Notes: generated by a model not told the origin, from the letters alone. A stretch of 64,000 nucleotides of DNA from Gemmatimonas phototrophica (GCA_945861755.1 CAMAVQ010000001.1:41308-105307); one strand, 5' to 3'. Counted from the stretch's first letter, positions 17,464 through 26,274 are shown. Made by a program: numbers and translations.

Positions 17464-18156
17464 ATGTCACTGCAGTCGGAAGTCGGTGTCCAAGTGGTTG
17501 CCGCAGACCGCTTTTGCCAACACGACCAAATCATGTACGAGTACTACGACCGTAACCCGCCCTACGATCCCACTCTTGCAGCCCTGGAGCGGTCGGAAGA
17601 GGGGTTGCTGGTCAGTCGGCTGCAGCAGGTACTGAGGGGCCGGCGGGTCATGGAGATCGCCTGCGGCTCGGGATGGGCCACCCGCCTAGTGGCGGATGTG
17701 GCGCGGTCGGTGGTAGCCACCGACCTTTCTCCCACGCGGCTGGCCCTGGCCCGGCAGCGGCTGGGCCAGGCCCGACCCCAGGTCCGCTTTGTCTTGGCCG
17801 ACGCCTATGCCCTCGACCAGGTGGAGGGGTGCTTCGACGCGGCCTTTGCCCTGGCCTGGTTCGCCCATGTGCCCAAAGACCGCCACCGGGTATTCCTCGA
17901 CGGCCTTCACGACCGGATCGGGAAGGGGGGGCGAATCTTTCTCGCCGACGAACGTTACAACATAGGGGAGGAGTGCCCCTGCCCAGGGGAGGAGGACAGT
18001 TATGAACTGCGCCGTCTGGAAGGGGGGGACTACTATACCATCGTCGACAACAAGTTCGAAGAAGAGGAACTGCGCTGCATCTTCGGCCCGGGAACCAAGG
18101 ATCTGGTTGTGCACCTGAGCCGCGACTACTGGTGGCTGGATTATACCATCAGCTAG
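17464..18156 (+). CDS. Class I SAM-dependent methyltransferase
   Basis: This 230-residue protein has a clear SAM motif I (VMEIACGSGWATRLV), an acidic VVATDLSPTRL strand and the ALAWFAHVPKD active-site loop, followed by GGRIFLADERYN. An N-terminal MYEYYDRNPPYDP segment resembles lid helices of methyltransferase_11/25 enzymes. GAGAGGAGAG lies just upstream of the ATG, a strong ribosome-binding site. It lies 53 nt after the APS-kinase-like gene and before the second promoter-like gap. The methyl acceptor is unknown. Confidence 0.82.
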   Translation: MSLQSEVGVQVVAADRFCQHDQIMYEYYDRNPPYDPTLAALERSEEGLLVSRLQQVLRGRRVMEIACGSGWATRLVADVARSVVATDLSPTRLALARQRLGQARPQVRFVLADAYALDQVEGCFDAAFALAWFAHVPKDRHRVFLDGLHDRIGKGGRIFLADERYNIGEECPCPGEEDSYELRRLEGGDYYTIVDNKFEEEELRCIFGPGTKDLVVHLSRDYWWLDYTIS

Positions 18157-18166
18157 GAAGCTCATC

Positions 18167-18184
18167 CTGGGTATCCTTTTTGCT
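18167..18184 (+). promoter_or_regulatory. Sigma-54-like promoter element, copy B
   Basis: This is an exact 18-nt repeat of the element at 16595-16612, with GG and GC 10 nt apart. It begins 11 nt after the stop of the preceding methyltransferase gene. Placed in another intergenic gap at nearly the same distance from a CGATAA motif, it is unlikely to be chance. It would contribute to expression of the sulfatase-like gene at 18286. Confidence 0.5.
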
Positions 18185-18221
18185 CAAACGACAGAGGAGG
18201 CTGCTGCAGGCGAGAAAGAAC

Positions 18222-18249
18222 TTGAAAATGGGAATATATTGCCGATAAT
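18222..18249 (+). promoter_or_regulatory. Sigma-70-like promoter for the sulfatase-like gene
   Basis: TTGAAA (18222-18227) and GATAAT (18244-18249) are separated by 16 nt, a good housekeeping promoter. The same bases include GCCGATAA (18241-18248), the -10 consensus of flagellar sigma-28, but the matching -35 position reads TTGA rather than TAAA. Transcription would start near 18256, about 30 nt before the ATG. Confidence 0.55.
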
Positions 18250-18285
18250 TGTGATAGCTGGCATAAATTTTCCCATGGAGCAGAC

Positions 18286-19527
18286 ATGCATATCATCCTG
18301 ATCTCCAAAGACATGTTGCCGGCCAGCGATTTGCCGGTGTACGGCAACAGGTCTAGGTGTATGCCGAACCTTGGTCGCCTGGCGGCTGGGGGTACGGTGT
18401 TCAGGAACTGTATTTCTCCCTGCCCCTCCTCGGCCATGGCCTACAGCTGTGTGATGGTGGGCCGGCAGCCCTATGAACTGCAGCGCGAGACCATGGAAAG
18501 CCAGCGGGACGTGCACAACGACCAGTCCCTTTTTGCCGCGCTGGCCGGCCGCGGATTTCGCACCGCCGTGGTGTGGGACAAGTTCTGGACCCTGAAGGGC
18601 CGGCACCACGCCCTGAAGATCTACGACCAGGGCACCACCTTTCACAACCTCGATATCTACCACGAAATCGGCATTCACCGCAATGGCAAAACGGGTTCCC
18701 TCCGCACCCAGGCACCGGGCACGTCCCCACCCCTGACCCAGATCCTCGAGGTCGTGGAGCAGATCCGCAGCGAAAGCAGCGACACCTTCATCTGGCTCCA
18801 CTGTCCCCATATCCTCGCCGGTCACAGTTCTATCGGCGCCGACCTGGAGTACTTCGACCACATCCTCGGCCAACTCATGGAACGCTACGACCGGCAGCAC
18901 ATCTACTTGTTTTCCGACCACGGGCACATGGATTTTTTCGGCGGCGAGATTCTCTACGGGAAAACCATGAACCAGCCCGTGCTCCACGTCCCGCTGATTG
19001 TGCCCCTGCTGCCCGCTGTCGGCCCCGCAACCGACCAGGTGTTCAGCAGTGTGCGCCTCAAGGAGTTGATCCTCGAGTCGCGGGCGGTCTTCGACCCCTT
19101 TGTGTTTTCCATCAACCAACTGCCCCATCAGCCGAACCGGGTGCTGACCATTGTCGAAGGGCGTTTCAAATACTGGTTTTTCAAGAAATACCAGGCCGAA
19201 GGGCTGTACGATCTGGAATTTGACCCCCTCGAACAGCGAAATCTGTTGTTAGAGGAGGTGTACAGCCGGGCCAAGAAGCGGACCATCGCCATGCATCAGG
19301 CCATCACCTATACGGCATGGGAAGAAGCCGAGCAGGCGTATCTGCGCCTCCGCCGCGAGCGCGAAAGGGTCTGGAACGATCCCGGGTTGTGGGTCAATGC
19401 CAAGGGTCTGGGCAAGAACCTGATCCGCGACGGTATCTGGAACTCGCTGCGCGACCGCTTCTTCCCGCGCACCAGTGCCAGTGGTAGGTGGGGAAGCACT
19501 GCAGCGGCGCAGCAGTGCCTCTTCTAG
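18286..19527 (+). CDS. Sulfatase-like hydrolase/transferase of the alkaline phosphatase superfamily
   Basis: This 413-residue protein keeps the superfamily frame: MPNLGRLAAGG, the nucleophile-region PCPSSAMAYSCVMVGR and a late metal-binding FSDHGHMDFFG. Aligned to sulfatases, the nucleophile position falls on Ser49, and the C/S-x-P/A-x-R formylglycine signature is absent. A classical sulfatase activity is therefore doubtful; phosphohydrolase or phosphotransferase chemistry is equally possible. No signal peptide is visible. It has its own promoter-like region and a short GGAG before the ATG. It is one of five proteins of this superfamily in the window. Confidence 0.7.
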   Translation: MHIILISKDMLPASDLPVYGNRSRCMPNLGRLAAGGTVFRNCISPCPSSAMAYSCVMVGRQPYELQRETMESQRDVHNDQSLFAALAGRGFRTAVVWDKFWTLKGRHHALKIYDQGTTFHNLDIYHEIGIHRNGKTGSLRTQAPGTSPPLTQILEVVEQIRSESSDTFIWLHCPHILAGHSSIGADLEYFDHILGQLMERYDRQHIYLFSDHGHMDFFGGEILYGKTMNQPVLHVPLIVPLLPAVGPATDQVFSSVRLKELILESRAVFDPFVFSINQLPHQPNRVLTIVEGRFKYWFFKKYQAEGLYDLEFDPLEQRNLLLEEVYSRAKKRTIAMHQAITYTAWEEAEQAYLRLRRERERVWNDPGLWVNAKGLGKNLIRDGIWNSLRDRFFPRTSASGRWGSTAAAQQCLF

Positions 19528-19543
19528 CAGAGGGGATGAGAGG

Positions 19544-21238
19544 ATGAATTTGTCAGGGGACAAGCTGCTGGTCATCGGCCTAGACGGGGCCGGGTACCCA
19601 TACCTTAAGGAAGCGCTGGCCGGCGGCCACTTGCCGGTGTTGGCCAGGCTGGTGGCCAAGGGGTCGATGGCCCAACTGGAATCCACGGAGATTGTCCTGA
19701 CACCGGTGGCCTGGTCCACCTCCTACACCGGCAAGAATCCGGCTGCGCACGGAATATGTGGGTTTACCAGGCGCAAGCCGGGCACCTACCGTTGGGGATA
19801 TGTGAGCCCGTCCGACAGAGCCAGCAAGGAATATTGGCGGGTGCTGGACGACCAAGGGCTCCAGAGTGTCCTGGTCGGGCCGATCTTCTGCCGCAAACAG
19901 GAAGAGTTCGGGGGTGTTTATGTGGGGGGGGAGTATTGCGGAGAACTGGCGAACAACGTCCATCCCGTATCCCTGCTGGACCTGGTGGCCGGCCGTTTCA
20001 ACTATCAGCCGGTCTCGCCTTGCAGCAACCTGGAAGAAGTGGAACTATTCATCCAGCGGAAGTTCGCCCTGGCTCGTCAGCTGCTGGTCGACCATCCGTG
20101 GAATCTAGGATTTGTAGGCTTCATGGAGCCCGACCTGCTGCACCACACCAATGATCCGCAGTTTGCGCTGGAGGGGTATCGCATCTTCGACCGCTTGCTG
20201 GGCGAGTTTCTGGCAGGCCTGCCCGAGGATCTGCCGGTTTTGCTCTACTCTGATCACGGACACCGCACCTGCGCCCAAGCCTTTCACGTCAATTCCTGGC
20301 TCTGTGCCGAGGGATTTCTGGCCAAAAAAAAGGGGTCCGAAGCCCTGGCCCAGCGCTGGCGCGAGGTCAAGGAGGGGATCAGCCAGCTGGCCAACAAGCT
20401 GGATTCGCCCTTCGAGCGGGTATTCTTTTCGGCGCTCTTCGCCGGTCGCGCCCTGGTGCGCAGCCTGCCTTCCCTGCACCGGGCCTTGCTGACACTTTTC
20501 CCCAATGCCGGGCTGCCGGACAAGGCGCGCCCGGTGGTCTTCGGCGAGCAATTCAACGTCGGGGTACAGTTGGGGGACCTGGAACCGGGGGTCCTGCTGG
20601 ATTACGGGCGCACCAAGGCCTATGCGGACCTGAACCGCGGCGGCAACATCGCCGGCATCTGCATCAACCGCCGGGGGAGGGACCCGCAGGGTGTGGTGGC
20701 GGACGAGGAGTACGAAAGCGTCAGAGAGCAAATCTGCATGGCCCTGAGGCAGATACCCGAGCCACAAGATAGGGGACCTCTGGTCAAGCGGATCTGGCGG
20801 CGGGAGGAGCTCTTCTCGGGGAAATTCGTCGAGGATTTTCCGGATCTGCTCTTCGAGATCGACGAGCGCTACTATACCTATATCTCGGAAGACAATGTCG
20901 ATCCGCGCCGGCTCTTTGTCGATTTGCGCGATTCCCAACACGCCCGCGAAGGGGTGATGATCTGCTCGGGGGGGTGTTTTGCCCAGGACACTCCGGTGCC
21001 GCAGGCCGTCCCTGGTTTGATCGACGTGGCGCCCACCATTCTCTATGCTTTGGGCGCCGCGATTCCCACCGACCTCGAGGGCCGGGTCTTAACGGAATTG
21101 TTTGACCCGGTACACCTTGCCGCCCACCCGGTGTATTGGTCCGAGGCCTCCAGCCTGGCCGATCAGGGGGCCGGGTACAGTCCCCACGAAGAACAGCTCA
21201 TCGCCGCGCGCCTGCGGGGACTGGGCTACATAGAATAG
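19544..21238 (+). CDS. Alkaline phosphatase family protein (type I phosphodiesterase/nucleotide pyrophosphatase-like)
   Basis: This 564-residue protein opens with LLVIGLDGAGYPYL (metal Asp14). It has LTPVAWSTSYTG, in which Thr53 aligns with the ENPP nucleophile Thr, and YSDHGH as the second metal site. The C-terminus ends in RLRGLGYIE, a tail that recurs in two other proteins here. No signal peptide or TM segment is seen. Likely chemistry is hydrolysis or transfer of phosphate esters; the substrate is unknown. The start at 19544 is chosen for the GAGAGG just upstream; an in-frame ATG at 19475 would overlap the preceding gene. Confidence 0.75.
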   Translation: MNLSGDKLLVIGLDGAGYPYLKEALAGGHLPVLARLVAKGSMAQLESTEIVLTPVAWSTSYTGKNPAAHGICGFTRRKPGTYRWGYVSPSDRASKEYWRVLDDQGLQSVLVGPIFCRKQEEFGGVYVGGEYCGELANNVHPVSLLDLVAGRFNYQPVSPCSNLEEVELFIQRKFALARQLLVDHPWNLGFVGFMEPDLLHHTNDPQFALEGYRIFDRLLGEFLAGLPEDLPVLLYSDHGHRTCAQAFHVNSWLCAEGFLAKKKGSEALAQRWREVKEGISQLANKLDSPFERVFFSALFAGRALVRSLPSLHRALLTLFPNAGLPDKARPVVFGEQFNVGVQLGDLEPGVLLDYGRTKAYADLNRGGNIAGICINRRGRDPQGVVADEEYESVREQICMALRQIPEPQDRGPLVKRIWRREELFSGKFVEDFPDLLFEIDERYYTYISEDNVDPRRLFVDLRDSQHAREGVMICSGGCFAQDTPVPQAVPGLIDVAPTILYALGAAIPTDLEGRVLTELFDPVHLAAHPVYWSEASSLADQGAGYSPHEEQLIAARLRGLGYIE

Positions 21239-21247
21239 CAGGTTGGA

Positions 21248-22423
21248 ATGGCCATCGCGGTCAGAGAAGTAGAGAACCCGGATCCAGCCCTGTGGAATTG
21301 CCGGGTGGAGTCCGTGCCAGAGGGCACCATCCACCAGAGCACTCACCTGGCGAATTTCCACATGGTTACCGGGGGCGGTTACCGGCCCCAGTACCTGGTG
21401 GCCGAGGATGAGCGAGGCGAGGTGGTGGGCCAGCTGGCGCTGCTGGTAGGTTTTTTCGCCGCGCAGGAGGTGGTTGCCCGCCCGTACTTAAAAGGGTTGA
21501 TGCCCTTGTGTGCCCGGGCTTTTGGGGTCTACACCTGGATGCAGGGTCCGCTGGTCTTTGCCAAAGAGCGCTTTGCCGAGGTACATCAAGCCCTGTTGGG
21601 CGAGGTCGACCGTCGGGCAAAGGCTGGTGCGTACCAGGTCCGACGCGCGACTTTGCCGCCCTACGAAGATCCAGCCCTGAGTCTGAGCGGGGGGGAAGCC
21701 CTGCTGAAGCTGGGTTTTGTGGCCCAGCCGGAGGCTACCTTTCACGTGGACCTGCGCCGGTCTCCGGAACTCATGTGGCAGCAGCTCAAGTCCTCGGCCA
21801 GGAAAAACCTGCGCAAGATGCTCGACGAAGGCCGGCTGGTTCTCAGCACCATCGAGTCCCCCGAGGATGCCAGGTGCTACTGGGAAATGCTGGTAGAGAC
21901 TCAGCGGCGCAGCCGGAGGTTCATCTCCTACCGCAGTCAGGCGGCTTTTGCCGACAAATTCTGGTCGGCGCCTCACCAGCAGGGGGTGATGCGGGGGGTA
22001 CTGGTGCGAACGCAGGCAGGAGAGGCGGTTGCCGGGTTGTGTTTCCGCTGCTACAACGGCTGGATCCATGAGTTGGGCGTGGCCTATACCGAGTTTGGGA
22101 CCCAAAACAAGCTCTACGGGCAGGATCTCATCAAGTGGCACCTCATGGGCTGGGGCCATGCCCAGGGGCTGCGATACTACGATCTTATGGGTGTAGAACC
22201 CAAATCCACCGATGCGAAGAAACGGGCGATTTTCCAGTTCAAGGAAAAGTGGGGCGGCGTCCTGGTCGAGTTCCAGTCCTACACCAAGGGGTACTCCCCG
22301 TGGCGCGAGGCCGTGGTTCGCCTCGGAACTAACCTGACCCGCAGCCTGCGCCAAAGGTCGGCCCGCCCGCCGCGTTTGGCTGCCAGTCGCGAGGAGCGCC
22401 AAGTGCCGCTCCCACCGCCATGA
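21248..22423 (+). CDS. FemAB-like GNAT-fold acyl/aminoacyltransferase
   Basis: This 391-residue protein consists of two GNAT-like halves. The second contains MWQQLKSSARKNLRKM, GVAYTEFGTQNKLYGQDLI and the diagnostic end motif FQFKEKWGG, all typical of FemAB/BioF2-like acetyltransferases. Family members transfer aminoacyl groups from tRNA or acyl groups from CoA to peptidoglycan or polysaccharide precursors. A FemAB-like gene is a usual member of exosortase-associated exopolysaccharide loci. It follows the phosphatase gene by 9 nt and overlaps the next gene by ATGA. A second FemAB-like gene lies at 27805. Confidence 0.78.
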   Translation: MAIAVREVENPDPALWNCRVESVPEGTIHQSTHLANFHMVTGGGYRPQYLVAEDERGEVVGQLALLVGFFAAQEVVARPYLKGLMPLCARAFGVYTWMQGPLVFAKERFAEVHQALLGEVDRRAKAGAYQVRRATLPPYEDPALSLSGGEALLKLGFVAQPEATFHVDLRRSPELMWQQLKSSARKNLRKMLDEGRLVLSTIESPEDARCYWEMLVETQRRSRRFISYRSQAAFADKFWSAPHQQGVMRGVLVRTQAGEAVAGLCFRCYNGWIHELGVAYTEFGTQNKLYGQDLIKWHLMGWGHAQGLRYYDLMGVEPKSTDAKKRAIFQFKEKWGGVLVEFQSYTKGYSPWREAVVRLGTNLTRSLRQRSARPPRLAASREERQVPLPPP

Positions 22424-23523
22424 AGGTGCTGTTCACCGGCAACATCGACAATATCGCCTACAGTTGCGCCAAGTTTTCCCGCTGGTTGGGCACCGAGGCC
22501 GAGGTGTTGGTCTCCTCGGCTGAACAACAAGTCTCGCATCCCTTCTGGGAGGACGACGAGCAGACCGCCTCGGCCCTGATGCGCTCCTTCACCTCGCCGC
22601 GCGGCTGGCAGGTGCCTTCCTCTTTGCTGGAGCTGCGCGGCATCTTCAAGCAGTACGATGTGGTGGTGGCTATGGGCATGATGGGGATCGCCACCCTGCT
22701 GTTGAAACGGCCCTACATCGCCATCGCCCTGGGGGCCGACATGAAAGAGCTGGTCTTCGAGAAGAGCCTGCGCGGCCGGCTGATGGACCGCGCTTTTCGC
22801 CATGCCGCGCGTCTGTACTACAACGACGTCGACCACCTTCCCGCGGTGGCGGCAAAGAACTATCAGGCCCACTATTTCCCCATCCCCATCGATACCGAGA
22901 AGTACCGGCCCAGGGAACAGGCAGGCCGTGGTGAGGGGTTGCGGCTGCTGCACGGTTCCTCGCTGAGTTGGTCCCTCGACTGGACCCCAGACAAGGAGCT
23001 GCACCGGCGGACCCTCAAGCGCAACGACCTGTTTTTCGAGGGGCTGGCGCGGTTCAGGCAGCGATATCCGCAGTTGCCGCTCAAGGTAGTGGTGCCGCTC
23101 TGGGGCCCCGACAAGGACAAGGCGCCGCCCCTGTGCCAGGCGCTGGGCATCGCCGCATGTGTGGAGTTCGTCCCTCCCCTGAACAAGGCCCAGCTGCGGG
23201 AGGAGTATCACCGCGCCGATGCGGTGGTCGATCAGTTCAACATGCCCCGGCTGGGCTACAATGCCATGGAGGCTCTGTCCTGCGGCCGGCCGGTGCTGGG
23301 GTATTTCACCGCGGACCTGCAGCGGGCCTGCTACCCCCAACTTCCGCCGGTGTTGAGCGCTGGCAGCGCCGAGCAAGTGGCAGCGCGGCTGGAGGAGTTG
23401 TTGGAACCGCAGCACCGCCAAAACCTGGGTGAGGCGGGTCGCACCTGGATCATGGCCTACCACCACTGGGAGCCGATCGTGAAATCATTGCTCGATCAGT
23501 GCCGGCAGCTGGCAGGCAACTGA
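22420..23523 (+). CDS. GT-B fold glycosyltransferase
   Basis: This 367-residue protein begins MKVLFTGNIDNIAYSCAKF, a GT-B N-terminal strand with a short glycine loop. The C-terminal domain includes KVVVPLWGPDKDK and MPRLGYNAMEALSCGRPVLGY, the donor-binding region of glycos_transf_1-like enzymes. It is more divergent than the two GT4 proteins upstream. The start overlaps the FemAB-like stop by ATGA. It likely adds a sugar to a cytoplasmic lipid-linked intermediate. Confidence 0.72.
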   Translation: MKVLFTGNIDNIAYSCAKFSRWLGTEAEVLVSSAEQQVSHPFWEDDEQTASALMRSFTSPRGWQVPSSLLELRGIFKQYDVVVAMGMMGIATLLLKRPYIAIALGADMKELVFEKSLRGRLMDRAFRHAARLYYNDVDHLPAVAAKNYQAHYFPIPIDTEKYRPREQAGRGEGLRLLHGSSLSWSLDWTPDKELHRRTLKRNDLFFEGLARFRQRYPQLPLKVVVPLWGPDKDKAPPLCQALGIAACVEFVPPLNKAQLREEYHRADAVVDQFNMPRLGYNAMEALSCGRPVLGYFTADLQRACYPQLPPVLSAGSAEQVAARLEELLEPQHRQNLGEAGRTWIMAYHHWEPIVKSLLDQCRQLAGN

Positions 23524-23530
23524 GGCCGAC

Positions 23531-24355
23531 ATGGAGCGTGCCGCCCAGGTGCTCAGCGACAATCGCCAGTTCTACCAGGCCTGCGCCCCCCAGTACGATG
23601 CCGGCCGCCAGTATTTTTATCTGCACGAGGGGCGGCGGATCAAGGCGGACCTGGAATGGCTCAGCGCCTTTATCCCCTTGCCCGGGGCGGTGGTCATGGA
23701 TGTGGGGTGTGGAACCGGACTCTATGGCCAGCACGCCGCCCTGCTGGGAGTGGGTGAAGTACATTGCCTGGATGTGGACGAGGTTTTTCTCGCCACGGCC
23801 ACTGCCAGGATCCTGGCGGCCAACCCTCAGGCCAGGGTCCATCGCCACCAGGAGGACCTGGGGGCTTTTGTCGCCAAACGAGCGGATTTGTTGTCCCATA
23901 TAGATATTTACCTGATGGGCTCGGTGATCCAGTACGTGCCAGGGGCTGCCGAACTGCTGGAACAACTGGCCGCGTCGCCCGGTCGCCGCGGCTTTTACAT
24001 CACTAGTTCCAGGTTGCCCGGAGGCGGCAGACACCCGCTGGTCGAAAACATCATGGCCCGGGCCGACTACCTGCTGCACCGGCTGGTCCATGCCGGGACT
24101 CGGGGGACCCCGAGGCGGCAGGAGGCCAGGGGGCGCGAAAAGGTCACCTTGTCCGCAGATCCTGCGGGCATGCTGGAGGCGTTGAGAGAGCGGGGTTTTA
24201 CGGCGCGTTATTACACCTACTCTTCTTTTCACACCGCCCTATTCAACCGGGTGCATCAGTTGCTGCGCCAGGTGTTCCCCTCGCTGGGGAGCTTCTTCAC
24301 CTTGCTCGCCGTGAGAGGGCAAGACGCCCAAAAGGAAGGCAAAAAATGGCATTGA
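23531..24355 (+). CDS. Class I SAM-dependent methyltransferase
   Basis: This 274-residue protein has VVMDVGCGTGLYGQHA as SAM motif I and VHCLDVDEVF as the acidic strand. The MGSVIQYVPGAAEL loop corresponds to the active-site region. The C-terminal half has aromatic and basic residues (TARYYTYSSFHTALFNRVH) and may contact the membrane or a lipid carrier. It ends 10 nt inside the following radical SAM gene, so the two are likely coupled. Substrate unknown. Confidence 0.78.
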   Translation: MERAAQVLSDNRQFYQACAPQYDAGRQYFYLHEGRRIKADLEWLSAFIPLPGAVVMDVGCGTGLYGQHAALLGVGEVHCLDVDEVFLATATARILAANPQARVHRHQEDLGAFVAKRADLLSHIDIYLMGSVIQYVPGAAELLEQLAASPGRRGFYITSSRLPGGGRHPLVENIMARADYLLHRLVHAGTRGTPRRQEARGREKVTLSADPAGMLEALRERGFTARYYTYSSFHTALFNRVHQLLRQVFPSLGSFFTLLAVRGQDAQKEGKKWH

Positions 24356-25500
24356 TCTCCCTGGACCGGGTGCGCCGGATCGGGCGCACCATCCGACAAA
24401 GTCCCCGCACTAGTTTTCTGTGCGCGTGTAAAAAGGTGGAATTCGGCCTATTGGGGAAACACGCCTCCCCGCGGGCGTACAACCATCCGGTCGGCATCGA
24501 CATCGAGCTGACCAATATCTGCAACCTTCAATGTCCCTGGTGCGATACCCAGCACTACGCCGACAAGGAGGTGAAGAAGCGGGAGATCCCCTGGGAGATC
24601 TACCAGCAGATCGTCCCCAAACTAAAGGGCATCAACCGGGTGATATTTTGCGGTGGCGGGGAGACCCTCACCTACAAACATGCCCCCGAGGCAGTGGCCC
24701 TGACCAAGCAGTACGTGCCCACCGTCCTGATGCACAGCAACGGGGTGTTGCTGCGCGGCGAGCGGGCCGACAAACTGGCGGCCAGCGGGCTGGACGGGTT
24801 GCGCATCAGCATCGACGGGGCAGACAAGGAGACCTTTCACCAGGTGAGGGGGACCTCGCTGGCCAAGATCATCGAAAACATGAAATACTTTTCCTCCCGC
24901 TGCGCCACGCCTATTTCCACGGTCTCGGTGATCAGCAAACTCAACTGGCGCTCCCTGCTCATGGTTCCCGACCTGCTGCGCCAGGTGGAGAACGTGCGCC
25001 AGCTCTATTTTCAGCCGGTAGAGGTCGGTTTCCTCGGCTGGGAGGGTGAAAGTTATCACGTTTCGGGCGAGGACTTGCGCGAATTACGCGAGACGGTTCT
25101 GGACAAATGCCAGCGTTATGGGTTGGAGACCAATATCGGCGACCCTGACTTTGATCCGCTCTTCTTCAAGCCCTTCAAGCTGTGCGAGTACCCGTTTTTC
25201 GGTTATATCACCCTCAACTACGAGGGCTTCGTGGCCCCTTGTTGCCGGCTCACCAATGTGGCCCACATGGGAGATTTGAAGGAGCAAACCTTCGAGGAGG
25301 TCTGGAACGGGGAGGCTTTCACCCAGCTGAGGGCCCTCATGCTCAAGGGGGACTATCCCTCGTACTGCCACTCGCGGTGCAACTACCGGGTGGAGATGAA
25401 TGCGCAGCCCTCCTCCCAGACGCCGGGTCGGCTCAAAAGGCCAGCAGCAGCGGGCGCTGGAGAAGGGTTGTTGGCCATCGAGCAGTTGCAGGGGGCCTGA
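24346..25500 (+). CDS. Radical SAM/SPASM domain protein
   Basis: This 384-residue protein has the cluster motif CNLQCPWC (Cys59, Cys63, Cys66), then IFCGGGETL and LRISIDGADKETF, the standard SAM-binding strands. The C-terminal SPASM-like region shows APCCRLTN and a CHSRC pair. AAGGAAGG lies just upstream of the ATG, supporting this start. The last 35 residues are Ala/Gly/Pro-rich and probably disordered. Its CPWC core and N-terminal extension resemble MoaA/NirJ/SPASM proteins of surface-glycan loci. The reaction cannot be assigned. Confidence 0.82.
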   Translation: MALISLDRVRRIGRTIRQSPRTSFLCACKKVEFGLLGKHASPRAYNHPVGIDIELTNICNLQCPWCDTQHYADKEVKKREIPWEIYQQIVPKLKGINRVIFCGGGETLTYKHAPEAVALTKQYVPTVLMHSNGVLLRGERADKLAASGLDGLRISIDGADKETFHQVRGTSLAKIIENMKYFSSRCATPISTVSVISKLNWRSLLMVPDLLRQVENVRQLYFQPVEVGFLGWEGESYHVSGEDLRELRETVLDKCQRYGLETNIGDPDFDPLFFKPFKLCEYPFFGYITLNYEGFVAPCCRLTNVAHMGDLKEQTFEEVWNGEAFTQLRALMLKGDYPSYCHSRCNYRVEMNAQPSSQTPGRLKRPAAAGAGEGLLAIEQLQGA

Positions 25501-25521
25501 AAGCGAGGTGGGTAAGGAGCT

Positions 25522-26274
25522 ATGAGCGCTACCCGCGCCGCCGCCTATTGGCAGCGTTTCTACGACGAGCGCGCCGGCCAGAGCAGTACGGCGGATTATA
25601 TGCGCGTTCTGGGTTATCATCCCGGTCCAGCAATGACCCATGAGGAGCTGTTTGCCAGGCTGCTTGCCGCGATTCGCAGGCAATTGCAGCTGGGGCCGCA
25701 GCACCGGTTCCTGGATATCGCCTGCGGTTTCGGGGTTTTTACCCGCGCCCTGGCGGCTGAGGCGGCGCTGGCAGTGGGCACCGACCTGGCAGGGATGTTG
25801 TTGCGCAAGGGGCGGGAACTGGCCCCCTCCTTGGGCGATCTCAACGGCTTGGTCCAATCCCGGGCGGAAGCGCAGCCCTTTGGCGCCAGTTCTTTTGACC
25901 GCATTCTGTGTTTCGGGATGTTCTTCCACCTCGATCGGGACGGGGCCCGCCGCACCGTACACGAAATCGTGCGCCTGCTCAAGCCAGGGGGCCGCGCCCT
26001 GATCGGCGACGTGTTACACCCGGGGCGCATCCACTACGAGCGTTCGTACATCGAGCGAGTGCCCCGGCTGCTGCACTTCCCGTTGCGGCAAACCCTGCGC
26101 CTGAAGGGCAGGCTGGACTCCTGGCGGGGCCGGGTGGTGTACCAGGCATATAGCCCGGCCTTTTTCGCCCGGTTGCTGCCGTCCCAGGTCGAGCTGGAGG
26201 TTGACGAACACAAGACCGATGGCCGCCGCAACAATGCCGCCAGGTACGACGTGGTCTTGCAGAAGCGTTCATGA
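25522..26274 (+). CDS. Class I SAM-dependent methyltransferase
   Basis: This 250-residue protein has RFLDIACGFGVFTRALA (SAM motif I), AVGTDLAGMLL and the methyltransferase_11-type FDRILCFGMFFHLDRDG loop, followed by LLKPGGRALIGDVL. It matches quinone/sugar methyltransferases of ordinary length. AAGGAGCT precedes the ATG. Its stop overlaps the flippase start by ATGA. It is one of six full-length methyltransferase genes in the first 26 kb, which suggests a heavily methylated product. Confidence 0.82.
   Translation: MSATRAAAYWQRFYDERAGQSSTADYMRVLGYHPGPAMTHEELFARLLAAIRRQLQLGPQHRFLDIACGFGVFTRALAAEAALAVGTDLAGMLLRKGRELAPSLGDLNGLVQSRAEAQPFGASSFDRILCFGMFFHLDRDGARRTVHEIVRLLKPGGRALIGDVLHPGRIHYERSYIERVPRLLHFPLRQTLRLKGRLDSWRGRVVYQAYSPAFFARLLPSQVELEVDEHKTDGRRNNAARYDVVLQKRS

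Noticed and set aside
18286..19527. Annotation as a classical formylglycine sulfatase
   Set aside because: The position aligned with the modified Cys/Ser is not followed by Pro/Ala at +2 and Arg at +4, and no sulfatase-maturation partner specific to it was identified; the radical SAM proteins here do not clearly match that family.
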